Shown in pieces: positions 18,014 through 27,296 of a DNA stretch of 64,000 nucleotides (its first letter is position 1; each line of letters starts with the position of its first letter). A model generated the notes under the pieces. The model was not told where the DNA came from. It ran no database searches and saw only the letters and a program-made list of their open reading frames with translations. The translations under genes were made by a program, and so were the position numbers. The stretch spans positions 86,894-150,893 of the forward strand of contig JAJZUV010000004.1 of the NCBI GenBank assembly GCA_021848345.1, given 5' to 3'. The stretch is from Pseudomonadota bacterium. GTDB lineage: Bacteria > Pseudomonadota > Gammaproteobacteria > Burkholderiales > Burkholderiaceae_C.

Positions 18014-18907
18014 TCACGCGAGCCGCGCCTGCGCGTCCATGCTCCGCAAGGCCTCCCAGCCGCCGATCAGGCGTGCCGCCAGTTCCGCACTGGCAGGCAC
18101 GAAGGGAAGGCGCAACTCCGGCTCGCAGTACCCGAGATGCGCCAGCAGCGCCTTGAGGGGCGCGGGGTTGGGCTCGGCGAACAGTTCTGCGACCATGGGC
18201 TGCAGCGCGACCGCGATGCGGCGCGCGCTCGCGAGTTCCCCGGCACGCAGCAACTCGAACATGTGCACATGCCACTGCGGAAGAATGTGCGCGGCGGCGG
18301 CGATCGTGCCATGGGCGCCCAGGCAAAGGGCCGCGAAGTTCTGGCCGTCGTCTCCCGAGAACACGCGCAGGCCCGTTTCGTGGACCAGCCGGAGCATGCG
18401 CTCCATGCTGCCGCCGCACTCCTTGATCCCGACCACCCGCGGGTCACGCGCCAGGGCCCGCAGGGTTTCCAGTTCGACGTTCACGCCCGCGCGATAGGGA
18501 ATGTTGTAGACCAGGATCGGCAGGTCCGCGGCCTGCGCGACGGCTTCGATGTGCCGCCGCACGCCGTCCTGGCTGGGACGCACGTATGGCGGAGGGGTCA
18601 CCAGCAAACCGTCGGGCCGCAGCGCGGCCAGGGCGCGTGCCCGTTCCACGGCGGCGGACGTGGCGGCCTGCGAAAGCCCCAGCACGACGGGCAGCTTCGG
18701 AGCCGCCTCGCGCAGCGTGGCGAACACCCCTTCCTGCTCCGCGGGCGTCAACAGCGCGCCCTCGCCCGTGGTGGCGCCGGCCACCAGACCGGCCACGCCA
18801 TGCGCCTGCAGGTGACTCGCCAGTCGCGCCAGCGCGGCACGATCCACCTCGCCGCGCTGAAACGGGGTCACGATGGGAACCCAGATGCCTTCCAGAACCT
18901 GATGCAT
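18014..18907 (-). CDS. dapA: Dihydrodipicolinate synthase family aldolase
   Basis: The 297-residue protein is a class I aldolase of the DapA/NanA superfamily. The Thr-Thr pair sits in VAGATTGEGALLT, the Tyr and Arg in YNIPYRAGVN, and the Schiff-base Lys in VVGIKECGGS. The GTTGE-like motif and YN-P-R pattern favour 4-hydroxy-tetrahydrodipicolinate synthase, the first step of lysine and diaminopimelate synthesis. An orphan paralogue with another pyruvate-dependent aldol reaction is possible, since no lysine gene is nearby. The ATG at 18907 has an excellent GAGGAGG ribosome binding site and so overrides longer open frames. Confidence 0.83.
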   Translation of the reverse strand: MHQVLEGIWVPIVTPFQRGEVDRAALARLASHLQAHGVAGLVAGATTGEGALLTPAEQEGVFATLREAAPKLPVVLGLSQAATSAAVERARALAALRPDGLLVTPPPYVRPSQDGVRRHIEAVAQAADLPILVYNIPYRAGVNVELETLRALARDPRVVGIKECGGSMERMLRLVHETGLRVFSGDDGQNFAALCLGAHGTIAAAAHILPQWHVHMFELLRAGELASARRIAVALQPMVAELFAEPNPAPLKALLAHLGYCEPELRLPFVPASAELAARLIGGWEALRSMDAQARLA

Positions 18908-19148
18908 GCCAAACCTCCTCGAGAAACGATGCTTGGGAATCGTTCCGCGGCGCGAGGCCGAAGCGAGGCTGGGTTCGAAGGCGAGGCAATCCGCAACCAT
19001 CCCGTCCGGCTCCGCGCCTGACGGGACGCGACATCCCCGTCAGTGGAGACGCCGTTCTTGGGATTTCAGCCCACGCGCATGCCGGACCGCCGTCGCGGCT
19101 GCGACGGCCGAGCAGTCGGGATGCATCGGGCGGGCGGGCATGGGAGTT

Positions 19149-20366
19149 TCAAGGGGCCGAGGCCCGAGTGTATTCCGGGGCCGGATCTTGCGGCGAATCC
19201 GGCGCGCTCACCGACCCCGGCAGGCTTACCACCACCTTGCTGGCGGAGACTCCCCGGGCCAGTCGCCGCATGGCCTCGGGAATGGCGTCGAGTCCCATGC
19301 CGGTCACCAGGGGCCGCGGCGCGGCCTGAAAGCGCCCCGAGGCCAGCGCCGGCTCCAGGAAGTCCTCGAACAGCCGCGCACCCCTGGGGTCGTGGATCAC
19401 CGAGGTCCCCCAGATCGAGCTGGTGCGCACCCCGCGCAGGCGCGCGCGCAGGGCCAGGCGCGCGAAACCCAGGGCCAGGCGCGGCAGCCGCCCGAGCTTC
19501 CAGCGAAACTGCGCCTCGAGCGGCGCATCGACGAGGGATACGGGCGTGCTCGCCATCGCCACCCGCCGGGGCCCCGCGCAACGCCCGGCCACGTCGATGC
19601 AGGCGTCGCCGGCGCCGACGGCCACGCACAGCACGCCCGCCAGCGCGGAGCCGCCGATCGCCTCCACCACCCTGGCCGCCGCCGCCGGGTCGTGGTAATC
19701 GACGCAGGCCGTGGCGCCCAGGCTCCGGGCATGCTCGAAGTTGTGCGCGGAGCAGGTCGCGATCACCCGATACCCGGCGGCCGCGGCGAGCTGCACCGCG
19801 CAGCTGCCCACGCTGGTGGCCGCACCCCACACCAGCACGCTCTCGCCGCGCGCCAGGCTCGCGGGATCCGGCGAAGGCCGCCGCAGCCCGAGATGTTCGG
19901 ACAGGAACAGCCCGCAGGCCGCCGTGGCGAAGGCCAGGGGCAGCACGGCGGCCTGCTCGAAGCTCAGGTCCGGCGGGATGCGCGCGACGCAGGCCTCGCG
20001 CAGGATCACGCATTCCTGGAACGCGCCCTCGACCGGCCGGTTCGCCGCCTTTTCGACCCCCAGGGCCAGGCCCAGCACGCGATCCCCGGGCACCAGACGG
20101 CGGACGCCGGGGCCCACCGCCAGCACCTCCCCGGCGAGGTCCGAACCGAGCACGGCCGGGTAGCGCAGCCACGGAGTCACGAGGCCGCCCAGGGACTGCA
20201 CGATGCCGTCGAAGGGATTGATGGCGACGGCGCGATTGCGCACCAGGACCTCTCCGCGGCCGGGCGCCGTGCGTGGGGCCTGGTCGACGCGAAGGGGCTG
20301 GCGCGCGGCGTGCAGCCAGGCGGCGCGGGGGTTCGTGGGAGGCATGTGCATGGATTCGCTGGACAA
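19149..20366 (-). CDS. Medium-chain quinone oxidoreductase-like dehydrogenase
   Basis: This 405-residue protein has the MDR fold: N-terminal GroES-like half (GEVLVRNRAVAINPFDGIVQ, GSDLAGEVLAVGPGV) and a Rossmann half with VWGAATSVGSCAVQLAAAAG as the NAD(P) loop. The cysteines expected for catalytic and structural zinc are absent, so it resembles quinone oxidoreductases and trans-enoyl reductases rather than true alcohol dehydrogenases. The tail beyond VVVSLPG is proline-rich and poorly conserved. ATGs at 20366, 20351 and 20345 are all possible. It is divergent from an AraC regulator that probably controls it. Confidence 0.84.
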   Translation of the reverse strand: MSSESMHMPPTNPRAAWLHAARQPLRVDQAPRTAPGRGEVLVRNRAVAINPFDGIVQSLGGLVTPWLRYPAVLGSDLAGEVLAVGPGVRRLVPGDRVLGLALGVEKAANRPVEGAFQECVILREACVARIPPDLSFEQAAVLPLAFATAACGLFLSEHLGLRRPSPDPASLARGESVLVWGAATSVGSCAVQLAAAAGYRVIATCSAHNFEHARSLGATACVDYHDPAAAARVVEAIGGSALAGVLCVAVGAGDACIDVAGRCAGPRRVAMASTPVSLVDAPLEAQFRWKLGRLPRLALGFARLALRARLRGVRTSSIWGTSVIHDPRGARLFEDFLEPALASGRFQAAPRPLVTGMGLDAIPEAMRRLARGVSASKVVVSLPGSVSAPDSPQDPAPEYTRASAP

Positions 20367-20418
20367 GACCCCCTGCGCATCGCAGAGGCCTGGATGTCCA
20401 GACTCTAGGCCACGGATA

Positions 20419-20466
20419 ATGAACGATCTACGATGAACCGTCCGTATTTCTTTCTTGTTCGTTCAT
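20419..20466. promoter_or_regulatory. Inverted repeat in divergent promoter, likely AraC-type site
   Basis: ATGAACGA at 20419-20426 and its exact inverted copy TCGTTCAT at 20459-20466 lie 40 bases apart, about four helical turns, just before the AraC gene and upstream of the divergent oxidoreductase. Spaced half-sites of this kind suit a regulator acting on both genes. The binding protein is inferred. Confidence 0.45.
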
Positions 20467-20472
20467 ACCGCC

Positions 20473-21387
20473 ATGGACCCGCTTTCCGACGTGATCCGAC
20501 TGTCGCGCCCGCGCAGCTACGCGGTCGGCGCCACCGACGTGGGCGCGCCCGCCGCCATAGGCTTTGGCGCGCATGAAGGCATGTTCCTGTACTGCGTGGC
20601 TTGCGGCGAGTGCCTGCTCCAGGTCGGCGACGAGCAGCCCGCCACGAGACTGCGGGCGGGGGACTGCGTGGTGCTGCCCAGCGGACGCCCCTTCGTGCTG
20701 GCCAGCGACCTGGGTCTCGCGCGCACCGACGCGGCAACGGTGTTCGCCCATCGCCCGAACGGATCCATCGGCACCTGGAACGGCGGGGGCGACTGCCGCA
20801 TGCTCGCGGCGCACGTGCAGTTCGACAGCAGCTTCGCGCGCTTTCTGTTCGAGAAGCTTCCCCCCGTGGTGCGCGTCGAGGACGCGTCCGCGAGGTTCGC
20901 GCTGAGAAACTGCATCGAGCAGATGATGGAGGAATTGCAGGCGGCCCTGCCGGGCCACGAACTCGTGGTCGAGCACCTCGTGCACATCGCGCTGGTCAAG
21001 GTGCTGCGCCTGTACCTCGCCGAGTCCGCCCGACAGGCCTCGAGCTGGCTGGGCGCGCTGGGGGATGCGCGGCTGGCCCCGGTGATCGCGGCCATGCAGC
21101 AGCGGCCCGCCCATGGGTGGACGGTGGCCTCGCTGGCCGGACTGGCCGCCATGTCGCGCACGGCCTTCGCCACCCGCTTCAAGGCGGCGAGCGGAATGGC
21201 TCCGCTGGACTTCCTCACCGAACTGCGCATGCGCATGGCCGCGCACATGCTCGGGCAGGCGCGCGCTCGCGTGACGGACGTGGCGCACGCCGTGGGTTAC
21301 GAAAGCCAGAGCGGCTTCTCGACGGCGTTCCGGCGCGTGATGGGACAGTCCCCGCGGCACTTCGTGCGCGCCCGCGGATCGAACTGA
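20473..21387 (+). CDS. AraC family transcriptional regulator
   Basis: The 304-residue protein has an N-terminal cupin-type effector domain (residues about 15-180; LRAGDCVVLPSGRPFVLAS) and a C-terminal AraC double HTH (about 195-300; WTVASLAGLAAMSRTAFATRF, then DVAHAVGYESQSGFSTAFRR with the typical GY-S---F-R pattern). It probably activates the divergent quinone oxidoreductase-like gene; inverted half-sites lie in the shared promoter. I chose the ATG at 20473; a TTG start at 20455 would add six residues. The effector is unknown. Confidence 0.9.
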   Translation: MDPLSDVIRLSRPRSYAVGATDVGAPAAIGFGAHEGMFLYCVACGECLLQVGDEQPATRLRAGDCVVLPSGRPFVLASDLGLARTDAATVFAHRPNGSIGTWNGGGDCRMLAAHVQFDSSFARFLFEKLPPVVRVEDASARFALRNCIEQMMEELQAALPGHELVVEHLVHIALVKVLRLYLAESARQASSWLGALGDARLAPVIAAMQQRPAHGWTVASLAGLAAMSRTAFATRFKAASGMAPLDFLTELRMRMAAHMLGQARARVTDVAHAVGYESQSGFSTAFRRVMGQSPRHFVRARGSN

Positions 21388-21626
21388 ACGGCGTGGGCCA
21401 GCTCGAGGTTCCCGCCGGCCGCCGGCGCTCGCGTGGCCGAGCACCGCGATTCGTGAGAATATCCGCACCCCTGCGTTGACAGGCTGTTGAAATACCGGAG
21501 GGGCCGCACGCCTGGCCTGCTTGGGCAACGCCGCAGATCGCCCGCAGCGCCTGCGCGCGCCCCTTTCCGGCATTTCGGTGGATGGCGAGCATCTCGCCCG
21601 GCGTGACGCGTCGTGCCGCACTACGC

Positions 21627-22415
21627 TCAGTTGGTCGTCGCGAGGACGATGCGGGCCGTCTGCTCGTCCGCCGGGAACAACATCTCGAGAGCCAGTTCCG
21701 AGAGCGTGACGTCGCTGGCGGTTCCGAACACCGTGATGGTGCTGAGAAAGGACATCGGGCCGAGCCGTGTCGCGATGCGCAGCGGGGTCGCGAAGCGTTC
21801 CACGTCGTCCGTGCCCGGCGCCGGGTCCGCCAGCGGGGGAGCGGGATAGTCGGCGATTTCCGCGAGCAGGCGCTCGATGGACTCGTCGGCCCCGCCGTCG
21901 ATCTGCTGGCGCAGCAGCGCGATGCAATGCCAGCGCCATGGCTCGAAATTGAGAATTCTCGCGGCCATCCCGTCGGGATGCAGCATCAGGCGCATCGCGT
22001 TCACGGGAGGCTCCATCAGCGATTGCGCGCAACCCTCGTAGAGCTGCGGCAATGCTCCATTCGACAGCACGATGTTCCACCGGCGGTCGACCACGAATGC
22101 GGGATAGGGGCGGTGGGCCCGCAGCACCCGGTCCATCGCCGCCTTCGCTGCCGGCAAACCCTCCAGCGCGCTTTCGCGGAAGGCGGGTGCGAAGCCCGCC
22201 GCCAGCAGGAGGGCGTTGTGGCCTCGCAGCGGGACCCCGAGCACCTCGGCCAGGCGCCCGATCATCTCGCGGCTGGGCTGGGCCCTTCCGGTCTCGAGGT
22301 AGGAGAGGTGGCGCGTGGAACTCTGCGCCGCCAGCGCCAGTTCCATCTGCGACATGCGTCGCCGCTCGCGCCAGCGTCGCAGCAAGGGGCCGAAGGTGTC
22401 CACGCGAGAGTCCAT
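21627..22415 (-). CDS. XRE family regulator with MmyB-like ligand-binding domain
   Basis: The 262-residue protein has an N-terminal XRE HTH (LRRWRERRRMSQMELALAA, then STRHLSYLETGRAQPSREM) followed by the MmyB-type PAS-like domain (AFVVDRRWNIVLSNGALPQL, VNAMRLMLHPDGMAARILNFEPW). Such regulators often sit beside and repress oxidoreductase or hydrolase genes. Here it is divergent from the alpha/beta hydrolase and thioesterase pair, about 155 bases away, which are its likely targets. The ATG at 22415 is preferred over a TTG at 22433. Confidence 0.89.
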   Translation of the reverse strand: MDSRVDTFGPLLRRWRERRRMSQMELALAAQSSTRHLSYLETGRAQPSREMIGRLAEVLGVPLRGHNALLLAAGFAPAFRESALEGLPAAKAAMDRVLRAHRPYPAFVVDRRWNIVLSNGALPQLYEGCAQSLMEPPVNAMRLMLHPDGMAARILNFEPWRWHCIALLRQQIDGGADESIERLLAEIADYPAPPLADPAPGTDDVERFATPLRIATRLGPMSFLSTITVFGTASDVTLSELALEMLFPADEQTARIVLATTN

Positions 22416-22570
22416 TGCCGATCGGGCTGTCAAGCATAGCCCGGGCGCGCTGGCCGCGACTCGGGGGCGGGGACTTGACCTCCGAGGTCATGGATTCTCG
22501 CGGCGGCCTGCGCAACCATGCGAAGCGCTGACGGCCCCACGTGGGGTACGGCGCCAACGGGAGATATGCG

Positions 22571-23377
22571 ATGCCGTGGATCAAGGCGATGGACGGGACC
22601 TCGCTGTTCTATTCGGAATGGGGGCGCGGCAAGCCCCTGCTGTTCCTGAGCAGCCTGGGGTGTTCCCACGACATGTGGCAGTACCAATTCGCGGCGCTGG
22701 CGCAGGCCGGCTATCGCTGCATCGGCTTCGATCGGCGCGGCCACGGGCGATCGGATCGTCCGAGCCATGGTTACGACTACGACACCCTCGCGGATGACGT
22801 CGCCGCGCTGGTCGACCATCTCGATGTGCGCGACCTCGGCTTGATCGCGCATTCGATGGCGGGTGGCGAGGTCGTGCGGTACGTCTCTCGCCATGGCGGG
22901 GCGCGTGTGGACCGTATCGTGCTGCTGGCGCCCACCACGCCCAGGCTGCTCGGCGACGATGGCGTGTCGGCAAGGGCCGTCAGGGCGAACTTCGAGACGT
23001 TGTGGGCGCAGTGGATGAGCGACTATCCCCGATGGGTGGAGGAGAACCTGGCCCCGTTCTTCGTGCCGGAGACCTCGCGCCCCATGATGCGGTGGGCGAC
23101 GGGTTTGCTGCAGGCCAGCGTGCCGGTCGCGATCGCCTGCTCCCGCGCCATGCTGGAAGCCGACCTGACGCAGGAGATGCGCGGCCTCGAAATCCCCTGC
23201 CTGCTCATTCATGGCGATCGCGACCGCTCGGTGCCGGTGGAGGTCGCCGGAGCGCCGTCCGCAGCGCTGCTCCCCGACTGTCGCTTCCTGGTCTACGAGG
23301 GGGCGCCGCATGGGCTGATGTTCACCCACATGGATCGCCTGCACGCCGACATGCTGCAGTTTCTTGCCGACGAATGA
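22571..23377 (+). CDS. Alpha/beta fold hydrolase
   Basis: This 268-residue protein has all alpha/beta hydrolase elements: oxyanion region FLSSLGCSHDMW, nucleophile Ser95 in AHSMAGGE, acid in LLIHGDRDRSVP and His in EGAPHGLMF. The layout resembles non-haem chloroperoxidase/esterase and 3-oxoadipate enol-lactonase relatives. The ATG at 22571 follows GGGAGAT; an upstream in-frame ATG at 22541 lacks support. A PaaI-type thioesterase follows after nine bases, so the pair acts together, probably on acyl or lactone substrates. The divergent XRE/MmyB regulator is the likely controller. Confidence 0.9.
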   Translation: MPWIKAMDGTSLFYSEWGRGKPLLFLSSLGCSHDMWQYQFAALAQAGYRCIGFDRRGHGRSDRPSHGYDYDTLADDVAALVDHLDVRDLGLIAHSMAGGEVVRYVSRHGGARVDRIVLLAPTTPRLLGDDGVSARAVRANFETLWAQWMSDYPRWVEENLAPFFVPETSRPMMRWATGLLQASVPVAIACSRAMLEADLTQEMRGLEIPCLLIHGDRDRSVPVEVAGAPSAALLPDCRFLVYEGAPHGLMFTHMDRLHADMLQFLADE

Positions 23378-23386
23378 GGCCGCGCG

Positions 23387-23806
23387 ATGGACCTGATCGA
23401 TTGGTATCGGCGCAACGACGTGCCCTTCGCGAGACTGCTGGGCATCGAGGTGGACGAGGCCGGGCCGGAGCGGGTGGTCGGCAGCCTGCAGGTGGCCTCG
23501 CGGCTGTGCACGGTCAGGGATGTCGCGCACGGCGGCGCCATCGTCGCCTTCGCCGATACGCTGGGCGCGCTCGCGACCCTGGCGCATGTGCCGCGGGGCG
23601 GCACGACCTCCACGCTCGAGAGCAAGACCAGTTTCGTCGCGCCGGCGCCGGCCGGTGCCCGGCTCGTGGGGCGGGCCGAGATCGTCCATCGCGGACGCAG
23701 CACCGTGATCTGGCTGACCCGCGTATCGACGGAAGAAGGCAGACTCGTGGCGCTCACCACCCAGACGCAGTGGATCCTGCCTGGCCCGGGCGGTACGGAT
23801 GACTGA
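23387..23806 (+). CDS. PaaI family hotdog thioesterase
   Basis: The 139-residue protein is a single hotdog domain of PaaI type: FARLLGIEVDEAGPERVVGSL, the catalytic-helix segment DVAHGGAIVAFADTLGALAT, and LESKTSFVAPAPAG leading to the last strands. These enzymes hydrolyse acyl-CoA or aryl-CoA thioesters in the cytosol. It starts nine bases after the alpha/beta hydrolase stop, so the two form an operon. The exact substrate is not readable. Confidence 0.9.
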   Translation: MDLIDWYRRNDVPFARLLGIEVDEAGPERVVGSLQVASRLCTVRDVAHGGAIVAFADTLGALATLAHVPRGGTTSTLESKTSFVAPAPAGARLVGRAEIVHRGRSTVIWLTRVSTEEGRLVALTTQTQWILPGPGGTDD

Positions 23807-23842
23807 GTCTCGACCGGCCGCGGGGCCTCGCGTGGGTGCTGG

Positions 23843-24325
23843 TCATCCCTCGGATCGAGCACCGATTGCCGGTTCGCAGCGCACCTCGGTCTTCACCGAG
23901 TTGGCGATGAAACATTCCTCGTGCGCCTGATGGTGCATCCGCGCGAGCTGCTCCGGCGACGGCAGCCTGTCTCCCGAGAAGTCCACGCGCGGCCGCAGGG
24001 TCACGGTGAGCATCGCCATCCTTCCGTCCGGACCACGCCCCATGACCCCGAGCGCGCAGTCCCGGTATCGATCGACCACGAAACCGCCCCTTGCCGCGAT
24101 GGAGAGGAACCACAGCATGTGGCAACTCGACAGCGAGGCGACGAAGGCTTCCTCCGGGTCCATGGCCCGCTCGTCCGACATGGGCGGCGGCACCACGTGG
24201 GGCGAGGAGGACGCGGGAATCTCCAGGCCGCCGTCGAGGCGCACGAGATGCCTCCTGCTGTAGCGGTGGCCCAGGAAATCCTGTTCGCCGCGCAGCCAGG
24301 ACACTTCCGCGGTGTAGTGCGCCAT
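23843..24325 (-). CDS. OsmC family peroxiredoxin-like protein
   Basis: The 160-residue protein carries the two conserved OsmC cysteines, Cys68 (SLSSCHMLWFL) and Cys138 (HEECFIANSVKTEV), with the surrounding family motifs. OsmC/Ohr proteins reduce organic hydroperoxides through these thiols. The ATG at 24325 has a GGAGAA ribosome binding site, and longer frames have no similarity upstream. It follows a redoxin gene on the same strand (89 bases), so the two thiol enzymes probably form one transcription unit under the divergent AraC regulator. Confidence 0.9.
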   Translation of the reverse strand: MAHYTAEVSWLRGEQDFLGHRYSRRHLVRLDGGLEIPASSSPHVVPPPMSDERAMDPEEAFVASLSSCHMLWFLSIAARGGFVVDRYRDCALGVMGRGPDGRMAMLTVTLRPRVDFSGDRLPSPEQLARMHHQAHEECFIANSVKTEVRCEPAIGARSEG

Positions 24326-24414
24326 GAGGGGTTCTCCAGGGAGGCGTGCTCGAGGCCCGGCGGGCCCGCGCGCACTCCCATTGTGCCCGGCCCGGGGGTG
24401 GGTGACGGCGCGCC

Positions 24415-24957
24415 TCACACCGCTCCGGTGAACTCCCCGCGCGCCGGATAGCCCTTGGCGATCGTGAAGTCGATCGCCCCCAGCAGTTCGTCGAAGTGCG
24501 GGCGCGCGAAGGGCATGGTCTGCGTGGCCCCGTAGTACAGGGTTCCGTCGGGTCGCACCAGGAACACGCCGGGCTCGCTGAACAGGGCCGGCTCCTCGAC
24601 GCCGATCGACGTGGTACCGATGGACGCGCTGATGCTCAGGCCCCAGTCGCGCGCAGTCGCCAACGGCAGGCCGTAGCCGATGCGAAGTTCGGGAGCCTTC
24701 AGCTTGTCCGCCATCATCCGGGCACGCTCGCGGGTGTCGCTGGAAAAGGCCAGCACCGAAACGCCGCGCTGCGCGAACTCCGGCTGCAGCCGGCCGAGTT
24801 CCAGCAGGTACTTCAGGCAGATGGGGCAATGCAGCCCGCGGTAGGCCACGAGCAGGGACAGGTACTCGGGACGCTCCGAACGCAGTTCGAAGGTTCCGTG
24901 GTCAAGGGTCGGCAGGGTGAGTCCGGGAACGGGTTGACGAGGAACGAGCATGTGCAT
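24415..24957 (-). CDS. AhpC/TSA-type redoxin
   Basis: The 180-residue protein has a thioredoxin-fold peroxiredoxin-like core with a CxxC pair, Cys44 and Cys47, in YRGLHCPICLKYLLELG, followed by FSSDTRERARMM and the C-terminal GVFLVRPDGTLYYG strand. The peroxidatic position and resolving partner in one CPIC motif suggest a thiol-disulfide or peroxide-reducing role. It is the first gene of the redoxin-OsmC pair and is divergent from an AraC regulator 87 bases away. Confidence 0.86.
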   Translation of the reverse strand: MHMLVPRQPVPGLTLPTLDHGTFELRSERPEYLSLLVAYRGLHCPICLKYLLELGRLQPEFAQRGVSVLAFSSDTRERARMMADKLKAPELRIGYGLPLATARDWGLSISASIGTTSIGVEEPALFSEPGVFLVRPDGTLYYGATQTMPFARPHFDELLGAIDFTIAKGYPARGEFTGAV

Positions 24958-25044
24958 CTCCTGGGGATCGGATGGTCGAATCCTAGGGAACGAGGCGAGT
25001 CGATTGGTTGCTGAAAGTACTTTTTTCTATACCATTCATCCCAC

Positions 25045-25863
25045 ATGGATCGACTGACGCACTTCCTCCAACGATTCGAGCTGCACGCGCAACTCCTGCA
25101 CGGCGGGGCCTTGCGTGCGCCGCTGGACCGCCCTCGCGCGGCCCTCGGCGGGACCTTGCACGTGGTGCTGGCCGGCGGGGTGGAAATGCGACATGCGCGC
25201 AGGCTCGCGCGGCTCGACGGGCCGAGCGTGGTGCTGTTCCCGCGCCCCCTCGCCCACCGCCTGGCCCCGGCCACCGACGACGCCTGCGTGCTCAGCGCCG
25301 CAGTGACCTTCGGCCGCGGCGACGAAAACCCCATGCTGCAGGGCATGCCCAGCCCCCTGCTGGTGCGCAAGGACGACCTCGCGGATCTGAAGCCCTTGCT
25401 GGAACTGATGCGCATGGAGGCGCTGGGGCACCGTTGCGGACACGCCACGATGATCGAGCGCATGCTGGAGGCGCTGTTCATTCGCCTGATGCGCAAGGCG
25501 ATCGAGTCCAGCGTGGTCGACGCCGGCCTGCTCGCGGGCCTGGCCGAGCCCCGGCTGGCCAAGGCGCTGACCGCCATGCATGCCGCCCCCGAGGCGCCAT
25601 GGGACCTGGACCAGCTGGCCGCGGCGGCGGGCATGTCGCGCTCGCGCTTCGCGGCCCTGTTCGCACAGGTCATGGGGCTGCCGGCCGGCGAGTACCTGCG
25701 AGCCTGGCGCATCGGTCTGGCCCGACGCATGCTGCGCGAAGGACGGCCGATCAAGCTGGTGGCCGCGGAGGTCGGCTACGGCAGCGCGATGGCCTTCAGC
25801 AGGGCCTTCGCGCAGGTCGTGGGAACCAGTCCAAGGCGCTGGCTGTTGTCGAACGGCGATTGA
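25045..25863 (+). CDS. AraC family regulator (cupin_6-like)
   Basis: This 272-residue protein has an N-terminal cupin effector domain (about residues 5-170) and a C-terminal AraC HTH pair (WDLDQLAAAAGMSRSRFAALF and LVAAEVGYGSAMAFSRAFAQ). It is divergent from the redoxin-OsmC pair, which it probably controls. A rare AT-rich run (ACTTTTTTCTATACC) just upstream of its start may be part of its promoter. The effector is unknown; related regulators neighbour oxidoreductases that handle reactive compounds. Confidence 0.89.
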   Translation: MDRLTHFLQRFELHAQLLHGGALRAPLDRPRAALGGTLHVVLAGGVEMRHARRLARLDGPSVVLFPRPLAHRLAPATDDACVLSAAVTFGRGDENPMLQGMPSPLLVRKDDLADLKPLLELMRMEALGHRCGHATMIERMLEALFIRLMRKAIESSVVDAGLLAGLAEPRLAKALTAMHAAPEAPWDLDQLAAAAGMSRSRFAALFAQVMGLPAGEYLRAWRIGLARRMLREGRPIKLVAAEVGYGSAMAFSRAFAQVVGTSPRRWLLSNGD

Positions 25864-25980
25864 GCGCCCCCGACCCGCATGACGCAGACTCGGAGGCTTC
25901 GCGGCTTGCCCGTATCCTATCGGGCGATCGTGCTGAACCTGCCTTCCCATAAGAACGCTGAATCTTCGTGGAGATCCTCT

Positions 25981-27198
25981 ATGCCGAAGCTGTCCGCCAT
26001 CGTCGTCACCGCCGCACTGTCCCTGGTCGGCGCATTCGTCGGGCCCGCGGCCCTGGCCGACGGCGCCCCCCAGCAAGTGACGATCGGCACCTTGTACGCC
26101 AGCGTCGGCCCGTTCGCCGTCGCCTCGCAGAACGAGCTGAAGGGACTCGAGTTCTGGGCCGACAGGGTCAACCAGCATGGCGGCGTGTTCGTGAAGGCCT
26201 TCGGCAAGAAGCTGCCGGTGAAGATCATCAAGTACGACGACCGCAGTGCGGACTACACGGCCAGGGATCTGTACGCCAGGCTGATCGAGCAGGATCACGT
26301 CGACGTCCTGGTGTCGGATTTCGGCTCCGTGCTGACCGAGCCGGCGATCCGGCTCGCGAAGGAGCATCACATGCTGCTGATCGACCAGACCGGCTCCAGC
26401 GCGAGCTTCTTCCCGGCTCCGACCGACTACCTGGCGGACGTCAGCATTCCTTCGTCGCAGCAATGGCCCATACCGCTTTCGCAGTTCGTGCTGCAGAAGA
26501 AGTACAAGCAGGTCGCCATCCTGTTCGCGCTGAATCCCTTCGACTCGTCCCAGGCCAAGACCTTCGCGCACATCCTGCTCCAGAACGGCATCTATCCCTA
26601 CTTCAAGGCCCTGAGAAACTCCGATGCCGACTTCCCGGCGATTCTCCGCTCGCTGCAGGCAGCGCATCCGGATGCGGTGTTCGAGTTCGGCTATGCGCCC
26701 AACGACGTCGCGTTCTTCCGCGCCTTGTCGCAGAGCGGGGCGCATTTCCCGATGACCTTCACCATCTTCCCGGGGCAACTTCAGCAGGTGATCACCAAGC
26801 AGGTGGGCGCCAAGGCACTCGCGTACAGCTACACCTATGCCACGCCGCCGTTGGTGCGGTACGAGCACGTGAACTACGGCATGAACACCCAGGCCTTCGT
26901 GTCGGCCTTCCAGGGCGCGACCCACGCGCAACCGGACTTCCTGAACGTGGCCGGCTACAACACCGGGCTGATCGTGCAGCACATGCTCGACACCGCGCCG
27001 CGCTTCAACCAGCTCGCGTTCCATCAGGCGATCATGGACATTTCGGGCAACACGACGACCCTGCTCGGCCCGTTCAAGGTCGATGCGAACGGTGCGCAAG
27101 TCGGGCAGCCCCTTCCGGTGGCGCAACTCGTGCCCGACGGGGACGGCGGCAACAAGATGGTCGTGGTCTACCCGAAGGACAAGGCCGACGCCAGGTAA
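25981..27198 (+). CDS. ABC transporter substrate-binding protein, amide/branched-chain amino acid type
   Basis: The 405-residue protein starts with a signal peptide (MPKLSAIVVTAALSLVGAF, cleavage near ALADG, about residue 27) and continues as a type I periplasmic binding protein of the Peripla_BP_6 group: VTIGTLYASVGPFAVASQNELKGLEFWADRVNQHGG, YDDRSADYTARDLYARLIEQ, VDVLVSDFGS. The family binds amino acids, urea or amides. No permease or ATPase lies next to it, so it is an orphan partner of a remote transporter or a sensor component. The ATG at 25981 has GTGGAG upstream. Glutaminase follows 98 bases later. Confidence 0.87.
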   Translation: MPKLSAIVVTAALSLVGAFVGPAALADGAPQQVTIGTLYASVGPFAVASQNELKGLEFWADRVNQHGGVFVKAFGKKLPVKIIKYDDRSADYTARDLYARLIEQDHVDVLVSDFGSVLTEPAIRLAKEHHMLLIDQTGSSASFFPAPTDYLADVSIPSSQQWPIPLSQFVLQKKYKQVAILFALNPFDSSQAKTFAHILLQNGIYPYFKALRNSDADFPAILRSLQAAHPDAVFEFGYAPNDVAFFRALSQSGAHFPMTFTIFPGQLQQVITKQVGAKALAYSYTYATPPLVRYEHVNYGMNTQAFVSAFQGATHAQPDFLNVAGYNTGLIVQHMLDTAPRFNQLAFHQAIMDISGNTTTLLGPFKVDANGAQVGQPLPVAQLVPDGDGGNKMVVVYPKDKADAR

Positions 27199-27296
27199 CC
27201 CGTCCGGGCGCCGCCGTGCCCCGACCGGCCCGTCCGGCGAGGCTCGGGGGCGCAAGCCCGATGGTGCCTTGCCGTTCGTGAGACATTTTGCGGAAT

